Of a DNA stretch of 60,062 bases, positions 1 to 10,099 are shown piece by piece. The notes under the pieces were generated by a model. The model did no database searches and had not been told where the DNA came from. It was given only the letters and a program-made list of their open reading frames with translations. Position numbers and translations under genes: made by a program. The stretch is from Alphaproteobacteria bacterium. Its GTDB lineage: Bacteria; Pseudomonadota; Alphaproteobacteria; Rickettsiales; JADKJE01. Location of the stretch: positions 1-60,062 of the forward strand of contig JADKJE010000007.1 of NCBI GenBank assembly GCA_016722515.1, in the 5' to 3' direction. Position 1 is the first letter of the stretch, and each line of letters begins with the position of its first letter.

Positions 1-240
1 GACAACCTTGATCCGACCAGACCTTTCATTTTCTGGGCTAGAGTTGCGTCTGCTGGTCATACTGCAACAATTCAGCTTTTGCGGAGGTTGCTGAGCTAAG
101 ATGAACTTAGGCCTCTGCTTTAGTTCCAAATAAAACGGAACTCCTGTAATTGCTCTCGACGAATATACTTAACAGGTAAGCGGAATTGTGGTCACTGGAA
201 TCACAGGCACTGTTTACTGAGGTTGCAGTGATTGGCGTGT
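1..240 (+). pseudogene. Degraded 3' part of the small structural gene (copy of 48785-49021)
   Basis: The sequence follows the intact gene at 48686-49021 from its codon 34 onward, but lost and gained single bases destroy the frame (for example near positions 75-100 and 130-170). The contig starts inside the gene, so the 5' end is missing here. It should be read as a sequencing-error copy and not as a biological pseudogene. Confidence 0.75.
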
Positions 241-777
241 CGTCCTTTAGGATCATTGCCTGATTCGATCCTGTACGAAGCCACCCGGGTATCGCTTCCT
301 GGGCGCTACGGTAGAAACTCGTTCGCAACGTACAACCGGCTCGTTGCTAAGTTGATTATGATTTCACCGGGGCGGAGGATGATTTTGCGTAAAGAGTTTA
401 TGGTCAGATTGCACCTTCGCAGCAGCTACCGCACGCCTGACCCTTCAACGAGTACTGGAACGGCACCTTGGTCCAGCAGATCACTGCCAATCCGGCATAC
501 ACCGTGGAGTGCAATCGTTTGGTGCTGGTCAGAACAAAAAGCAATTGACATCAACACCCAAATGCGAATGGAAGTGAGGCACTCCCACCGCTTTATGCCA
601 TTCGTGGTCACATTGCATACCGTCTTCCTTCAACGGCGCAACTCTTTGGGGTGACAAAACGAGATTCCTACGGCCAGATTGCGGTAGATGTTCGTTCCGG
701 TGTTAATGTTGTTTGAAGTACCAATGAACGCCGTGAAGAAATCTATTCTACTCGACCATTTGAAAGTCACATGGTAA
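228..777 (+). pseudogene. Degraded copy of the structural gene 49018-49572
   Basis: It begins at the GTG matching the start of the intact copy and ends at the matching stop. Several indels break the reading frame, for example around 245-300, 540-600 and 640-730. The intact version encodes a 184-residue protein of unknown role in the head-to-tail region. Confidence 0.75.
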
Positions 778-800
778 AACCATCAAACTTGAGGGGTAAA

Positions 801-1134
801 ATAGGAATCTGTAATTGTGTTCATCGACGGTCCAGCACCGACAGAAGACGGGGATGTTTTGCCGAGAAGACTTGGCGCCAACCAGTTTGTCAACAGGCAT
901 TTGCACGGTGATGCTGTCATTAAGCACTCCTGGGCAACTGCTGTCAGCCCGAGTTCATTCCAGAAGGTGTGGACCAAGCAGCCTAAGCCTTCCGAGGAAG
1001 CCAAGGCCCTGTCATCAACCCGACAGCGCCCGTCCAAGTTCCCAAGGAAGGTTCCATCGGCATCCTGCCGAGAACACTCTCCTGTGGCTGTGGAACACCC
1101 GCCCCGCCCTTTCCCGGCGGAAGGCGTGACTCAA
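801..1134 (+). pseudogene. Degraded copy of gene 49595-49933
   Basis: The start codon ATG of the intact copy reads ATA here and indels follow. The TGTGGCCACA palindrome present in the intact copy at 49882 is also damaged in this copy (near 1083), which fits random sequence error at the contig end. Confidence 0.75.
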
Positions 1135-1135
1135 G

Positions 1136-1622
1136 ATGGCTCTGACGGTCGAAGACGGTACAGGGCTCGCGTGGGCTGACAGCTACGTGTCTGCTGCCGC
1201 GTTCCCAAACCCGTTACGGATCGAGGGTGTTCCGCATCCCGACCACTTGCCGATCTGGAACCCTTGTTTTCAAAGGTCGTGATTTCATCGAGCGGAAACG
1301 CTTTTGGGTGAAATTGAAGTTGGGGATTCAAGGGCTTATTTCCACGTCTGATTACAGACAAAGAAGGAACTGCCGTTTCCTGACCGGATTCCTGCAAAGT
1401 TGAAGACTGCTCAAATGCTCTGGCTTTGGAAAGCATGAACGGTCCTTTGACAGCAGCCAAGCTGAGCCAATGTAAGTATTTGGCATCCAAGATTGATTCA
1501 AATCTACTTGAAGTATGCCGACAGCTACAAGGGATCTGGCGATATTAGCTTCCCAAGATTGATGATTTGTTGGAAGAGGAACAATACATGCAATTGTATC
1601 ATTTTGGAGGTGCGTGCGTAAT
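1136..1622 (+). pseudogene. Degraded copy of the DnaT-like connector gene 49935-50420
   Basis: It starts at the same ATG as the intact copy (coding M-A-L-T-V-E-D-G) and runs to the start of the next gene. The frame is lost several times. The function is described at the intact copy. Confidence 0.75.
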
Positions 1623-1994
1623 GCACGAAGTTCATTCCGATGCCACCAGATTGCAATTGCACAAGATTGTTGAGTTCGGAATGGACGTTGCAATAACGCA
1701 AGGGCCGTTTGTTTATGATCCTCTCAAAGGTGAGCTTATTAGGATCTACAACAACCATCACACGCAAAGGTTTAAAAGATTACGGACTTTAGCCGTTTGA
1801 TCTCAGACTTTAGAATTATCGGCAACGCATCGACAACGAAGGTTGATGTTGGCATTATGTTTGGCGGTGATGTCGAATTGCACTACGATGATGTGATGGA
1901 AGTTGAAGGGACTATAGGCACCATTGTTCAAATCAAAACACGTTGCTCGGCTGGTTTGAACATCTTTGCAGTATGCTTTTAGGGGCGTGTGTAA
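1621..1994 (+). pseudogene. Degraded copy of connector gene 50420-50788
   Basis: The first part is readable (start M-H-E-V at 1621) and parts of the middle match the intact copy, but frame breaks occur near 1735-1800 and again at 1915-1980. The stop overlaps the ATG of the next gene as in the good copy. Confidence 0.75.
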
Positions 1995-2407
1995 TGTCCA
2001 CGTTCGAGCAGCACCTGACGCTGCTGTTCAAAACAGGCTTGCTTATGCGAAAAGGATTCGCAACAAGTGACGCTTGACACAATGGTGAAATTATTGATAA
2101 GACGCCACACCTTACAGGTGCTTTGAAAGGCCTTTGGCATAGGAGGTTGGAGCACCTTCCGCAGACTCAAGCACTCCGTATAACCTGTAAAGACGGCAGA
2201 GCCTAAAGCCGAATTGAAAGCTGCTGTCGAGCGTTGGCCTAGCGAAGGCTCTCTTGTTTGCGACTAACAGAGAACGTCACGCAGAAGGGGTGTTGAGTTT
2301 GACGGTTGGGCAAGCAATCAAGCACCCATGGGAATGGTTCGTGGAAGTTATCGCAGGAAAAGCGGGACCTTGTAAAGCTGACTACAGGTGGTGGGAGAAC
2401 AGAATGA
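1994..2407 (+). pseudogene. Degraded copy of neck protein gene 50788-51204
   Basis: Start and stop correspond to the intact gene, and the stop overlaps the next ATG. At least six indels interrupt it. The function is given at 50788-51204. Confidence 0.75.
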
Positions 2408-2841
2408 GCTACAAAAAGATTCGCGAAGCTCTTGCAACTTCCGCATTTACCATCTGGTCAAGGAAGCCCAATTTCAATCTTGGCTGCGAACATCATTGCT
2501 GAAAATATGCCATCACCCGAGTCAACGAGAAATGGGCGCAATGCTGTTCTCGCTTAGACCGCCTTCTGTGGCCACATTGGGAAGCGGTGGACCAAAGACC
2601 GTTACTGGCGTGCTCTTGGTCAACATCCGAACAAGTTCTCGCTCGATCAAGGAACTTCCCAGGGGTTACAGGCCATAGACGCTTTCAGGGCTGCCTCTAC
2701 CTGCTGGTTCCCGTCTTACCCCTTTGAAGGTCAAGAGGTTACAGTCCTTTCCATTGGGGCGGTGGATGGCGGGTGGTTGACGGCTTCTGGAGAACAGATA
2801 TAACCATCCCCCTACAGAGCTTCATCCAACGAGGAGCCTAG
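2404..2841 (+). pseudogene. Degraded copy of tail-terminator-like gene 51201-51632
   Basis: It opens with the same M-S-Y-K-K-I start and keeps the TGTGGCCACA site (2567) intact, but the frame shifts several times. The function is given at 51201-51632. Confidence 0.75.
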
Positions 2842-2843
2842 TC

Positions 2844-3758
2844 ATGGCAAATGAGCAACACACGCCGCCTTATTACATCGAAGAAGGGACTTACGGCAGA
2901 AATCGCAAGTCCAACGATGATTGCTGTCGCCATACCGATTTCGACATTGGTTTGACAGGCGACACCATTCGAGCGCGGAAATTCGTTCTGACCGAAACGT
3001 GAACTGATTTGCGTATGGCGCAAAACAAGTGCGGCGGTTCGTCGGAATGGAAGTCTTGAACGATGTTGGTTTCGAGACATTCATGGCCGCTGTTTTCGAA
3101 GCGACTGGAGCATCTGGCGAACTTGTTAACGGCTCTGTCCGTAAGTCATTTTCTCATGCTGCGCTATTTCGCTGATTTGGGTGCTGGAAACAAGCCTTAC
3201 CACTCGATTAAAGGAATTGAATTCGCAATTTGCGATCTAAAAATCCCCACCAGTGGAATTGCAATCCGTGTCGTTTGACACCATCGCCAAGACTTATGTT
3301 CCTGGCGCTACGGCTCCTGCAACTTCAACGCTGACACCCGCAACCACAACTTCGCCAATGGATTCGTTCACCGGTGTTGTGCAAGAAGGCGGTTCTGTCA
3401 TTGTTATTACGGAAGCCAACATCAAGTTCGATAACAAGATGGATCGTCGTTTCGTGATTGGTTCCAAGGATACCTTGCGGTCCTTCTTTTGCAGGGAAAA
3501 TTTCCGGCTTCCGCAATATCACTTGTTATTACGAGTCGGCTGCGATGCTTGACAAGTTCCTTTGATTCTGCAAGCTCGCTTTCCATTCAGCTTTCCAACG
3601 GTAGTGACACCTTCACGTTGGATCTGCCAAACACTCGTTACACGGTTGGCGTGTTCCCGCAAAGACGATGGCCCCATCACCATCAACATGCCGTTCCAGG
3701 CCATCTATGATGCGACCACAGGCGGCGGTGCAAAAACGCAGGCGAACCGACAACATGA
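2844..3758 (+). pseudogene. Degraded copy of tail tube gene 51635-52555
   Basis: The longest readable stretch, about 3253-3480, matches the central part of the tail tube protein. Indels near 2865, 2950, 3040, 3100 and after 3480 break the rest. Confidence 0.75.
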
Positions 3759-4118
3759 GGGTTTATAAATTTTTCTCGCGCCAAAAGCACGAAGAGGGGA
3801 TCAAGGTTTTCCTTCCCTTCCAAACGGCACCGACACGACAGAATTTGTCATTCCTGCGGGTCGCGACTCCGCAGCTTTCCGCAAGGCTCAGGCTGCTTAC
3901 CGCGACCGCAAGTTTGCGGCGGCTGCTGGTGAAAAGAAGGAATCTTGACTCCGAACTTGAAGGCATTAAGCTGACCGCTTCTGCAATCAAGTCCTGGTCG
4001 CTGGAAGAACCTTTCACCCAGGAAGCTGCTGTTGAGCTTTTGAGCAATGCGCCCTTACCCGCTCGACAAGCTGGACGAAGCGATGGTTGACAACTCGTTT
4101 TTTCCAGTCGAGGAGTAA
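3755..4118 (+). pseudogene. Degraded copy of tail chaperone gene 52552-52920
   Basis: Same start and stop as the intact gene with several frame breaks between. The seven-T slippery run of the intact copy is shortened to six T here because bases are missing around 4094-4104, so this copy should not be used to judge the frameshift. Confidence 0.75.
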
Positions 4119-4127
4119 CGCAACTCT

Positions 4128-4439
4128 TTGTTTTTTACAAGGCGTTGTGTGCTGCAAACTCCCTGTAAAAGGGGAGCTCTACACTCCGGGAGAGCGACAG
4201 TCAAGCGAAGAAGACAATTGAAAAGCTGGGATTGCAAATTGCGAAACCAGAATCGAGACTTCGAAGTGTACCCAAAAGAGTTGCACTTAGTTCATTGGGC
4301 GCAAGCGTTACACATGAAAGATCCGTTAACGTATAGCAAAGTTAAGGTTTGGTCAGAATTGATGCAGATAGCCTTGAACCCTTGGGAAGTTGACATTTTA
4401 ATGCGCCTGGATACAACGTACCACGCACTAAGGACTTGA
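4128..4439 (+). pseudogene. Copy of the frameshifted chaperone extension (52905-53246)
   Basis: Much of this frame is open and matches the second chaperone segment, including its conserved end around H-W-A-Q-A and the final residues before the stop at 4437-4439. A few single-base differences make the N-terminal part unreliable. Confidence 0.7.
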
Positions 4440-4443
4440 CAAA

Positions 4444-7344
4444 ATGAGCGAGAATCTTGGGCTTACAATTGAAACCAAATCAACTGGTGAAGCTCAAGTT
4501 ATCAAGAACCTTGATGATGTAAAATAAAGTCTAAGAAATGTAAAAGAGATTGAAACGTCTCAGCAAATTTTTACAACACCAAACAAACCTAGCGAGAGAT
4601 TGGTTTGACGCCGTTGATAAAAGAATTGCCGAAAGGGCTAGGAGAAGAACAGAATCGCCAACCAAGTGATTTCAAAAGCACACGAAACAAACTTGCTGAA
4701 ATAAAAGTTCGTTGAAGATGCTGATTTCAGAACTTGGCAAAAATCAACAAAAGGAGAAAGTAGCTTATTCCAAAAGATTTTGCAGGTCGTGACAGGTATG
4801 GGGGCCAAGAGATTCCCATGCGTTCAACTGTATAAGAAACTGCGTAGCCGACCAGCTTGCTTTAAAGGTGCTAACGCCGCCGAGTCTGTTAGAATTAGCA
4901 AGATTACACGAGCAGCAAGATGCTCATGTAAAAGCATTTTATCGCAACCAGAAGACGCTCAAGCAAACAAGCTCTAAGATTGCAACAGCGTGACGCTGCT
5001 TTGAAGCCAAGCTGCTCAGAATCGCGGCTTTAGGGTTGGTGTTGGTGCTGTAGCTGGTCAAGGCTTCTCGGTTGGTGGAATTGCCTCAGTCAATCCGTAT
5101 GCCGCTGCTGGACTTGCTGCTGCCTACGCTGTCAAGAATGTGGCCACAGATCTTGTAGCCGAAGCAACTGTTTGGGAGAAGTTCAAGGTTGCGCTTACCG
5201 ACATTGGGGAAGGATCTACAAAGGCTGCTCAGGCTACAGACGATCTTTACGAGCTTGCCAAACGTCCTGGTATTGGCTTGAAGGAAGCGGAACAAACCTA
5301 CATCCAATTCCGTGCCTTGAATATGGAAGGTGCTAAAGCGCAAAAGGTTATCGCCGCTGTTTCAAATGCGGTTGCGTGGGGGTGGTGCTACTGAGTTCCA
5401 GCGAGTCAATTACCAGATTACCCAAATGCTTTCTTAAGGGTAAGGTTCCTCGAAGAAGACTTGCGTATCATGCGTAACTCTTTACCTCGCCTTACCGTTG
5501 CCATGCGCGATGCGTTTGGTACTACTACCGCCGAAGGTATCCGCAAAGCTGGTGTAAACGCCGAAGAGTTCCTTGCGAAGATTGTAACACAGTTTGAAAA
5601 GCTGCCGCAAGCAAGTCAGACTTTGGAATCGGCTCAGGAGAATGCTGCTACAGCAATGAGCAGGTTGAAAGCTGCGCTGGTGCCTGACTCTGCTGTAAAG
5701 TCTGGTATTGAAACTTGGACATCGGTTCTTGAAACTCTAACAGACGCGATCAATGGGGTTAAAGACGCTGCGTCTTCTAGCGGTGGAATTATTGGAAACT
5801 CGATGGATAATCTTGATAACGCTGAGTTAATCAAGAGAGCTGCTAAGTACGGAATTGATACCAAGTCCGTTATGAGCGGATATTCTACAGATAGCAACTC
5901 CCAATCAAGAATGTCTTTGGCGGCTTATAATGAAGCCAAGCAGCTTGCTGATTTGGAAGCCAAGCGTAAGAAGGATGAAGAAATTGCTAAGTTGATGGGG
6001 TCTATCAACTTCTCGAAAACGAGAAGTTGAAGATCCAGCTTAGAGATATTTCCGAGTACGAAAAGCAGCGGTTGATTACAATTGTCGAATATAACTATAA
6101 GATTGATGAAGCTAAGACCAAGGAAGAAAAGGCCGGTCTTGCTTCTCAGAAGAAGTTGCAACTTCAATTGCTGCTTTTGAAGCACAAGCAAGAGGAACTT
6201 GAAAAGCAGGAGAAGATTAAAGAAGAGATTGAGAAGACAATCCAAGCAGAGCAGAAGTTTGCCGACGAAACCTTTACAAACGCAACTGGCATTTCCTACG
6301 CTGCTTATAGCGTTGCAAATCCTGGTGGTGTAGATAGTGAGTTTGACCAGACCAAGTCTAGAACCAAGACAATGCGCGATGCTGACGACAAGCGTATTCA
6401 GGAGCAAGCTGACGCTTGGCAAAAGTCCGTAGACGCTGGTAAAGATTTGTCGATGAAATACGCACCTGAGTTTGACAAACTCCAAATGGAATACGAGAAG
6501 CAAAGACAAGCGATTGTTGATGCAACTTTCCGCACTGGTGAAGAACGCAACCGAGTGATGAAAGCGTTGAACGATCAGTACTTGCGCGATCAAGCTGAAA
6601 TGCTTGCTAAGTCTGCAACTGCTGTGACTTCTGCTGGACAGTCCTTGTTCGGTGATATTGCCGGAGCCATGAAAATGCGCTCCGACTATGAGTACAACAC
6701 GCAGAAGACGAACATTGAAAAGCGCCTGTCTCTTAACGGTCTTGAAGGTGATGCGCGGGTTGCCCAACAGCGCCGCCGTGATGAAGCCTTGGAAGCCCTT
6801 GACGAGAAGCGTCAGAATGATATGCAAGGTTCTTACCTAACCATGTTCATGATCGCTAAAGGCTTCGCCCTGGCTGAATCCGCCATCAAGCTGAATCTAG
6901 CCATTGCCAACGCCGCTGCTAGTGGACCTTTCCCGGCCAACCTCGCTGCAATGGCCGCTGTAGCCGCTGCTGCTGGATCTGTGGTCACAAACATTGCCGA
7001 GATCAACTATGCAGGTGCCCTATGACAAGGGTGGGTTCATTCCAGCCGGACAAGTCGGTCTTGTTGGTGAAGTTGGTCCTGAGCTTGTTTCTGGTCCTGC
7101 CAGAGTTACAAGCCGCGCCGATACAGCGGCGATGTTTGGTGCCAAGCCAACCGTAAACATCTACAACTACGGAAACGATAATGTTAATGTAAAGCAAAGC
7201 AGTGACGGTAAGTCTATTGATGTATTTGTTGGTGAAGTAGCTAAACGTGCCGAATCCCAAATGGCTACAGGTCTTCGTTCTGGTCGCGGTGAATTTTCAT
7301 CCGCTTTGAAAGACACATTCAACTTGACAAGGCAGGGTGGATAA
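4444..7344 (+). pseudogene. Tape measure protein, first copy (frame broken, different allele)
   Basis: It encodes the rod that sets tail length inside the tail tube. The first part, to about 5460, is riddled with indels; the frames 5461-6030, 6027-7025 and 6994-7344 are long and joined by one-base slips near 6018 and 7017. The protein has an N-terminal coiled coil, an alanine/glycine-rich hydrophobic stretch around 5030-5140, a long charged coiled coil around 5900-6260 and a conserved C-terminal region with a membrane-like segment near 6890-7010. Between roughly 5575 and 6410 it differs clearly from the second copy in residues and length while both flanks are nearly identical, so this is an allelic variant. 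The family is inferred from size, composition and position after the chaperones. Confidence 0.8.
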
Positions 7345-8232
7345 TGGCTACAATAGCTTGGCCATTATCATTGCCTTTGCCAACCGCAAACGGCTTTAAC
7401 GTAAACCCAAAACTGACTGGAAATACAACTACATTCCAGTCTGGAAGAACTAGGGTTACTAGAACAAGGTCTTTGCAAAACGACCGTTGTTACATTTCCT
7501 CATCTTTGAAGTTCATTTTTACGCTGCAAGAATACTCAGTCTTTGCAGAGTTTTACGACTCCAATTGGAAGAAGTTATCACCACAACAAAACTCTTTGTA
7601 TTTCACAATTGGCGGAAACATTTGGTCTGGTTGGCCGTCTAGCAGAGTGCGTTGTTCTTTAGACGAAAACACTTGGTCAGTTTCTTTTGACTTTGAAGGA
7701 TTCTTGCCGCAAGAAGCCTTTATCTTTTCCACTGACGAGCTAGACCCAATCAATCCTCTGTGGCCACAAGATGAGTTTCCTTTGCAGATAGGTTCTAAGT
7801 TTGATAGGTTTTCTTCCGATGTAATTGAAGCAAGTGACAACTTTCTGTTGTCCAGGTCAAATCTTGGCAAAGATGTTTTTTCATATTGCACAGTTAGTAC
7901 AAAACCTTCTGACATTTCCAGAATCTTTAGGTTGTTGGTTTGGTGGAGTAGAGCTTGTTGTTGCGGAGCTTTGCCTTTCAAGCTATCGGCTGACAATTTA
8001 GATTTGGGATTGATTAACGGTATTCCAGCAACAGCTTCCGGTTTTTATGTCGGTAAGTTCTTAGCTCCCCCAACATTTACTTTTGACGGTTGGTTTGGAA
8101 AAGCGTCAGCAAACTTGGTTTTGCAACCTTTCCGTACTAGTTTTACAACAGTATCCATAATGATTGGAAACGATGGGGGCTTGGCTGGCTGGTGACAACG
8201 GATCTGTAATGGAAGGTGTTTCAAATGGCTGA
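7344..8232 (+). CDS. Distal tail protein-like, first copy
   Basis: A protein of about 295 residues whose ATG overlaps the stop of the tape measure gene (TAATG), pointing to coupled translation. It follows the tape measure in the position where siphophages encode distal tail or tail-tip assembly proteins (compare lambda M and L). I see no catalytic motif; a cysteine run (C-C-C-G) lies near residue 211. One extra G at about 8176 shifts the frame, so the uninterrupted frame stops at 8195; the second copy shows that the true end corresponds to 8232, overlapping the fibre gene. A TGTGGCCACA site lies at 7759. Confidence 0.7.
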
Positions 8233-9207
8233 TCCTATCTTGAAAAGACTTTACGAGTATCCTTTAGCTTCAATCTTTAACGGGGTTTTGCTCAGGATAA
8301 ACTTGGTGGAATTACCGAATCTGTTGGGCCGGATCAAGTATTTGCGGCTTTAGACGCTGAGGGTTTTGCAAGAGATATTGATTTGCCAGCGCCTTCGAGC
8401 GAGATGCCGCAAGATCTCGGAACTGCAAGTTCTGGTAGCGGTGACGATTATTCCCGCGCCGATCATCGGCATAAGAAACCCTCTTTAGCAGATCTTGGCG
8501 CGGCTGCTACATCGCACACGCACACAACGTCTCAGGTTACCGAGTTAGACTCTGCATTATTGGGCAAACTGCCACTAATCCAACTTTCAGGCATAGTTGC
8601 ATTCGATAGCGTCAACGGCGAGCTTCCGTGCGCTGCTGAGATCAACGCGACAAGCGCCACGAATTCCCCGGCCAACATCTTGGCATCGGGCGGCAGGGGC
8701 TTCCTGATACAGGGGCGCGGTGCTGCTGGATATTTGACGCAACTGTTGACCGTGCCCGAGTTTGCCGCCTACCGCATGATGCCGTCCTCCGGCGTCTGGG
8801 CGGCGTGGAGGATCTTCTGGGATCGTGAGGCGCTTCCGATTTCGACGCTTGGGCGCGACTTGCTCAATGACACGACGGCCCCCGAAATGCGCGCAACGAT
8901 TGGAGCGGCGGAGGCTCCGGCACTCATCACGAAATCGACAGCGTACAACTTCACCGGGATCACGGCGTCGCTCATCAAGCACGCGAATGGCGATGTCGTT
9001 GCGACGCTTTCTGGCGGCATCCCTGGCCGATCCTACACGCTCGTATCTGCATCGACGCTGCTGATAGTGATCCCCGCTGGCGTGACGCTTTACGGAACGA
9101 GCGGAATCTGGGATAACGCTTCCGGTTTCTCGCTTGGCGGTATGCGTCCGGTCACGCTCCAATGCCTGTCTGACACAGAGTGGCTTATTCCCAATTACGT
9201 ACCATAG
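8225..9207 (+). CDS. Tail fibre-like protein, short allele
   Basis: It starts at the ATG that overlaps the end of the previous gene and encodes about 327 residues once a one-base loss near 8286 is corrected; the clean part is 8383-9207. The first 60 or so residues and the last 90 are almost the same as in the second copy at 57077-58492, but the middle is unrelated in sequence and shorter. This pattern, with a fixed virion anchor, an exchanged middle and a fixed C-terminal domain, is typical of receptor-binding fibres. An S-R-A-D-H-R-H motif near the anchor is common in phage fibre linkers. The base composition becomes GC-richer from about 8600 on, suggesting an imported domain. Confidence 0.75.
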
Positions 9208-9225
9208 CAGCGATAGGATTTTGCA

Positions 9226-9732
9226 ATGGATTTAGAATCGGAAGCCTTGAGAGAAGCCTACGCCGTAGCACCTGTTGACACGGTAGTTTTGGACACTCTT
9301 GAAGTTTCCAGATCTGGTCAACCTAGCATTTTCATAACAAACAACTACACACCTTTTTCAGCAGCTTTGGAAACAGGTTCTACAGTTACGTTTTTGCCAA
9401 TACCTTTCAAAGTAAATCTTCCTAGTAAGGCAAAAGACACACTGCCTGTTATGAAGATTAGTATTGCAAATCCAGACCAATTGGTTAGTAACTATCTAAG
9501 ATCTGCGTTGGTTGATAAATCTCCAGTTGTTGTCAAGTTTAGGCCGTTTTTATTAACCACAAACCAAGATCCACAATACCAACTGCCAACTCCTATGATT
9601 TTTCACATCGGGCCTGTTAATTTTGGATTAGCGCAAGTTGATGTTCAGTGTCTGTTTCCAAACATTGCTAACAAAAGATTTCCAAATGAATCTTACACCG
9701 TGCGACTGTTCCCCGGCTTGCGTGGATGGTAG
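9226..9732 (+). CDS. DUF1833 family tail protein, first copy
   Basis: 168 residues, recognised as a DUF1833-type protein (PF08875), a family found beside NlpC/P60 and J-like genes in siphophage tail-tip modules and compared with lambda L. The protein is beta-rich and contains no cysteine cluster in the part seen. Its 3' end overlaps the next gene by 47 bases in another frame. A second copy at 58511-59017 differs by several substitutions, some clustered around codons 93-100, consistent with a related strain. Confidence 0.8.
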   Translation: MDLESEALREAYAVAPVDTVVLDTLEVSRSGQPSIFITNNYTPFSAALETGSTVTFLPIPFKVNLPSKAKDTLPVMKISIANPDQLVSNYLRSALVDKSPVVVKFRPFLLTTNQDPQYQLPTPMIFHIGPVNFGLAQVDVQCLFPNIANKRFPNESYTVRLFPGLRGW

Positions 9733-10099
9733 GGTAGAAGCTGCCTTGGGCACCCGCTGGGTAGCCCTGGGGAAGGATTTGAGGGGGTTTGACTGCTGGG
9801 GCTTCGTTCGCTACGCACTAGGGTTGCTCGACGCTCCAGAAGCCCCGTTCTTCGACCAGCAGGCGCGGCCTGGGCAGATCCAGGAGCTTGCCAAGAGCTT
9901 TCAGCAGCTTCCGAACAAGACCGCCTACAGCATCATCCTGCTTGGCACCAAAGGCCACTTCAACCATGTTGGAGTCTACCACCCGACCGGAACAGTGTAC
10001 CATTGCATAGAGCATGGCGGTGTCTGTGGCCACAGGTTTGACAGGCTTGGAATGTTGGGCTTTGATTGTTTTGAGTATTACAAGTGGGGTGCTTTGTGA
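9686..10099 (+). CDS. NlpC/P60 cysteine peptidase, tail-tip hydrolase
   Basis: 137 residues. The catalytic cysteine sits in F-D-C-W-G-F (Cys37) and the histidine in N-H-V-G-V-Y (His94), followed by a second histidine near residue 106, the order expected for NlpC/P60 peptidases such as lambda K. These enzymes cleave peptidoglycan peptides during DNA entry. I chose the ATG at 9686, inside the end of the DUF1833 gene. The stop TGA overlaps the GTG start of the tip protein. A TGTGGCCACA site lies at 10025 and is read here as C-G-H. The second copy (58971-59380) is frame-broken. Confidence 0.88.
   Translation: MNLTPCDCSPACVDGRVEAALGTRWVALGKDLRGFDCWGFVRYALGLLDAPEAPFFDQQARPGQIQELAKSFQQLPNKTAYSIILLGTKGHFNHVGVYHPTGTVYHCIEHGGVCGHRFDRLGMLGFDCFEYYKWGAL

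Noticed and set aside
5925..6827. 300-codon antisense frame inside the tape measure gene
   Set aside because: Composition is a leucine/phenylalanine shadow of the lysine/glutamate coiled coil on the plus strand.
8383..8830. Diversity-generating retroelement as source of fibre variation
   Set aside because: No reverse transcriptase or template repeat was seen, and the two alleles differ as whole domains, not by scattered adenine changes.
8587..9162. 191-codon minus-strand frame in the fibre gene
   Set aside because: It is an arginine-rich shadow typical of the opposite strand of GC-rich coding DNA.
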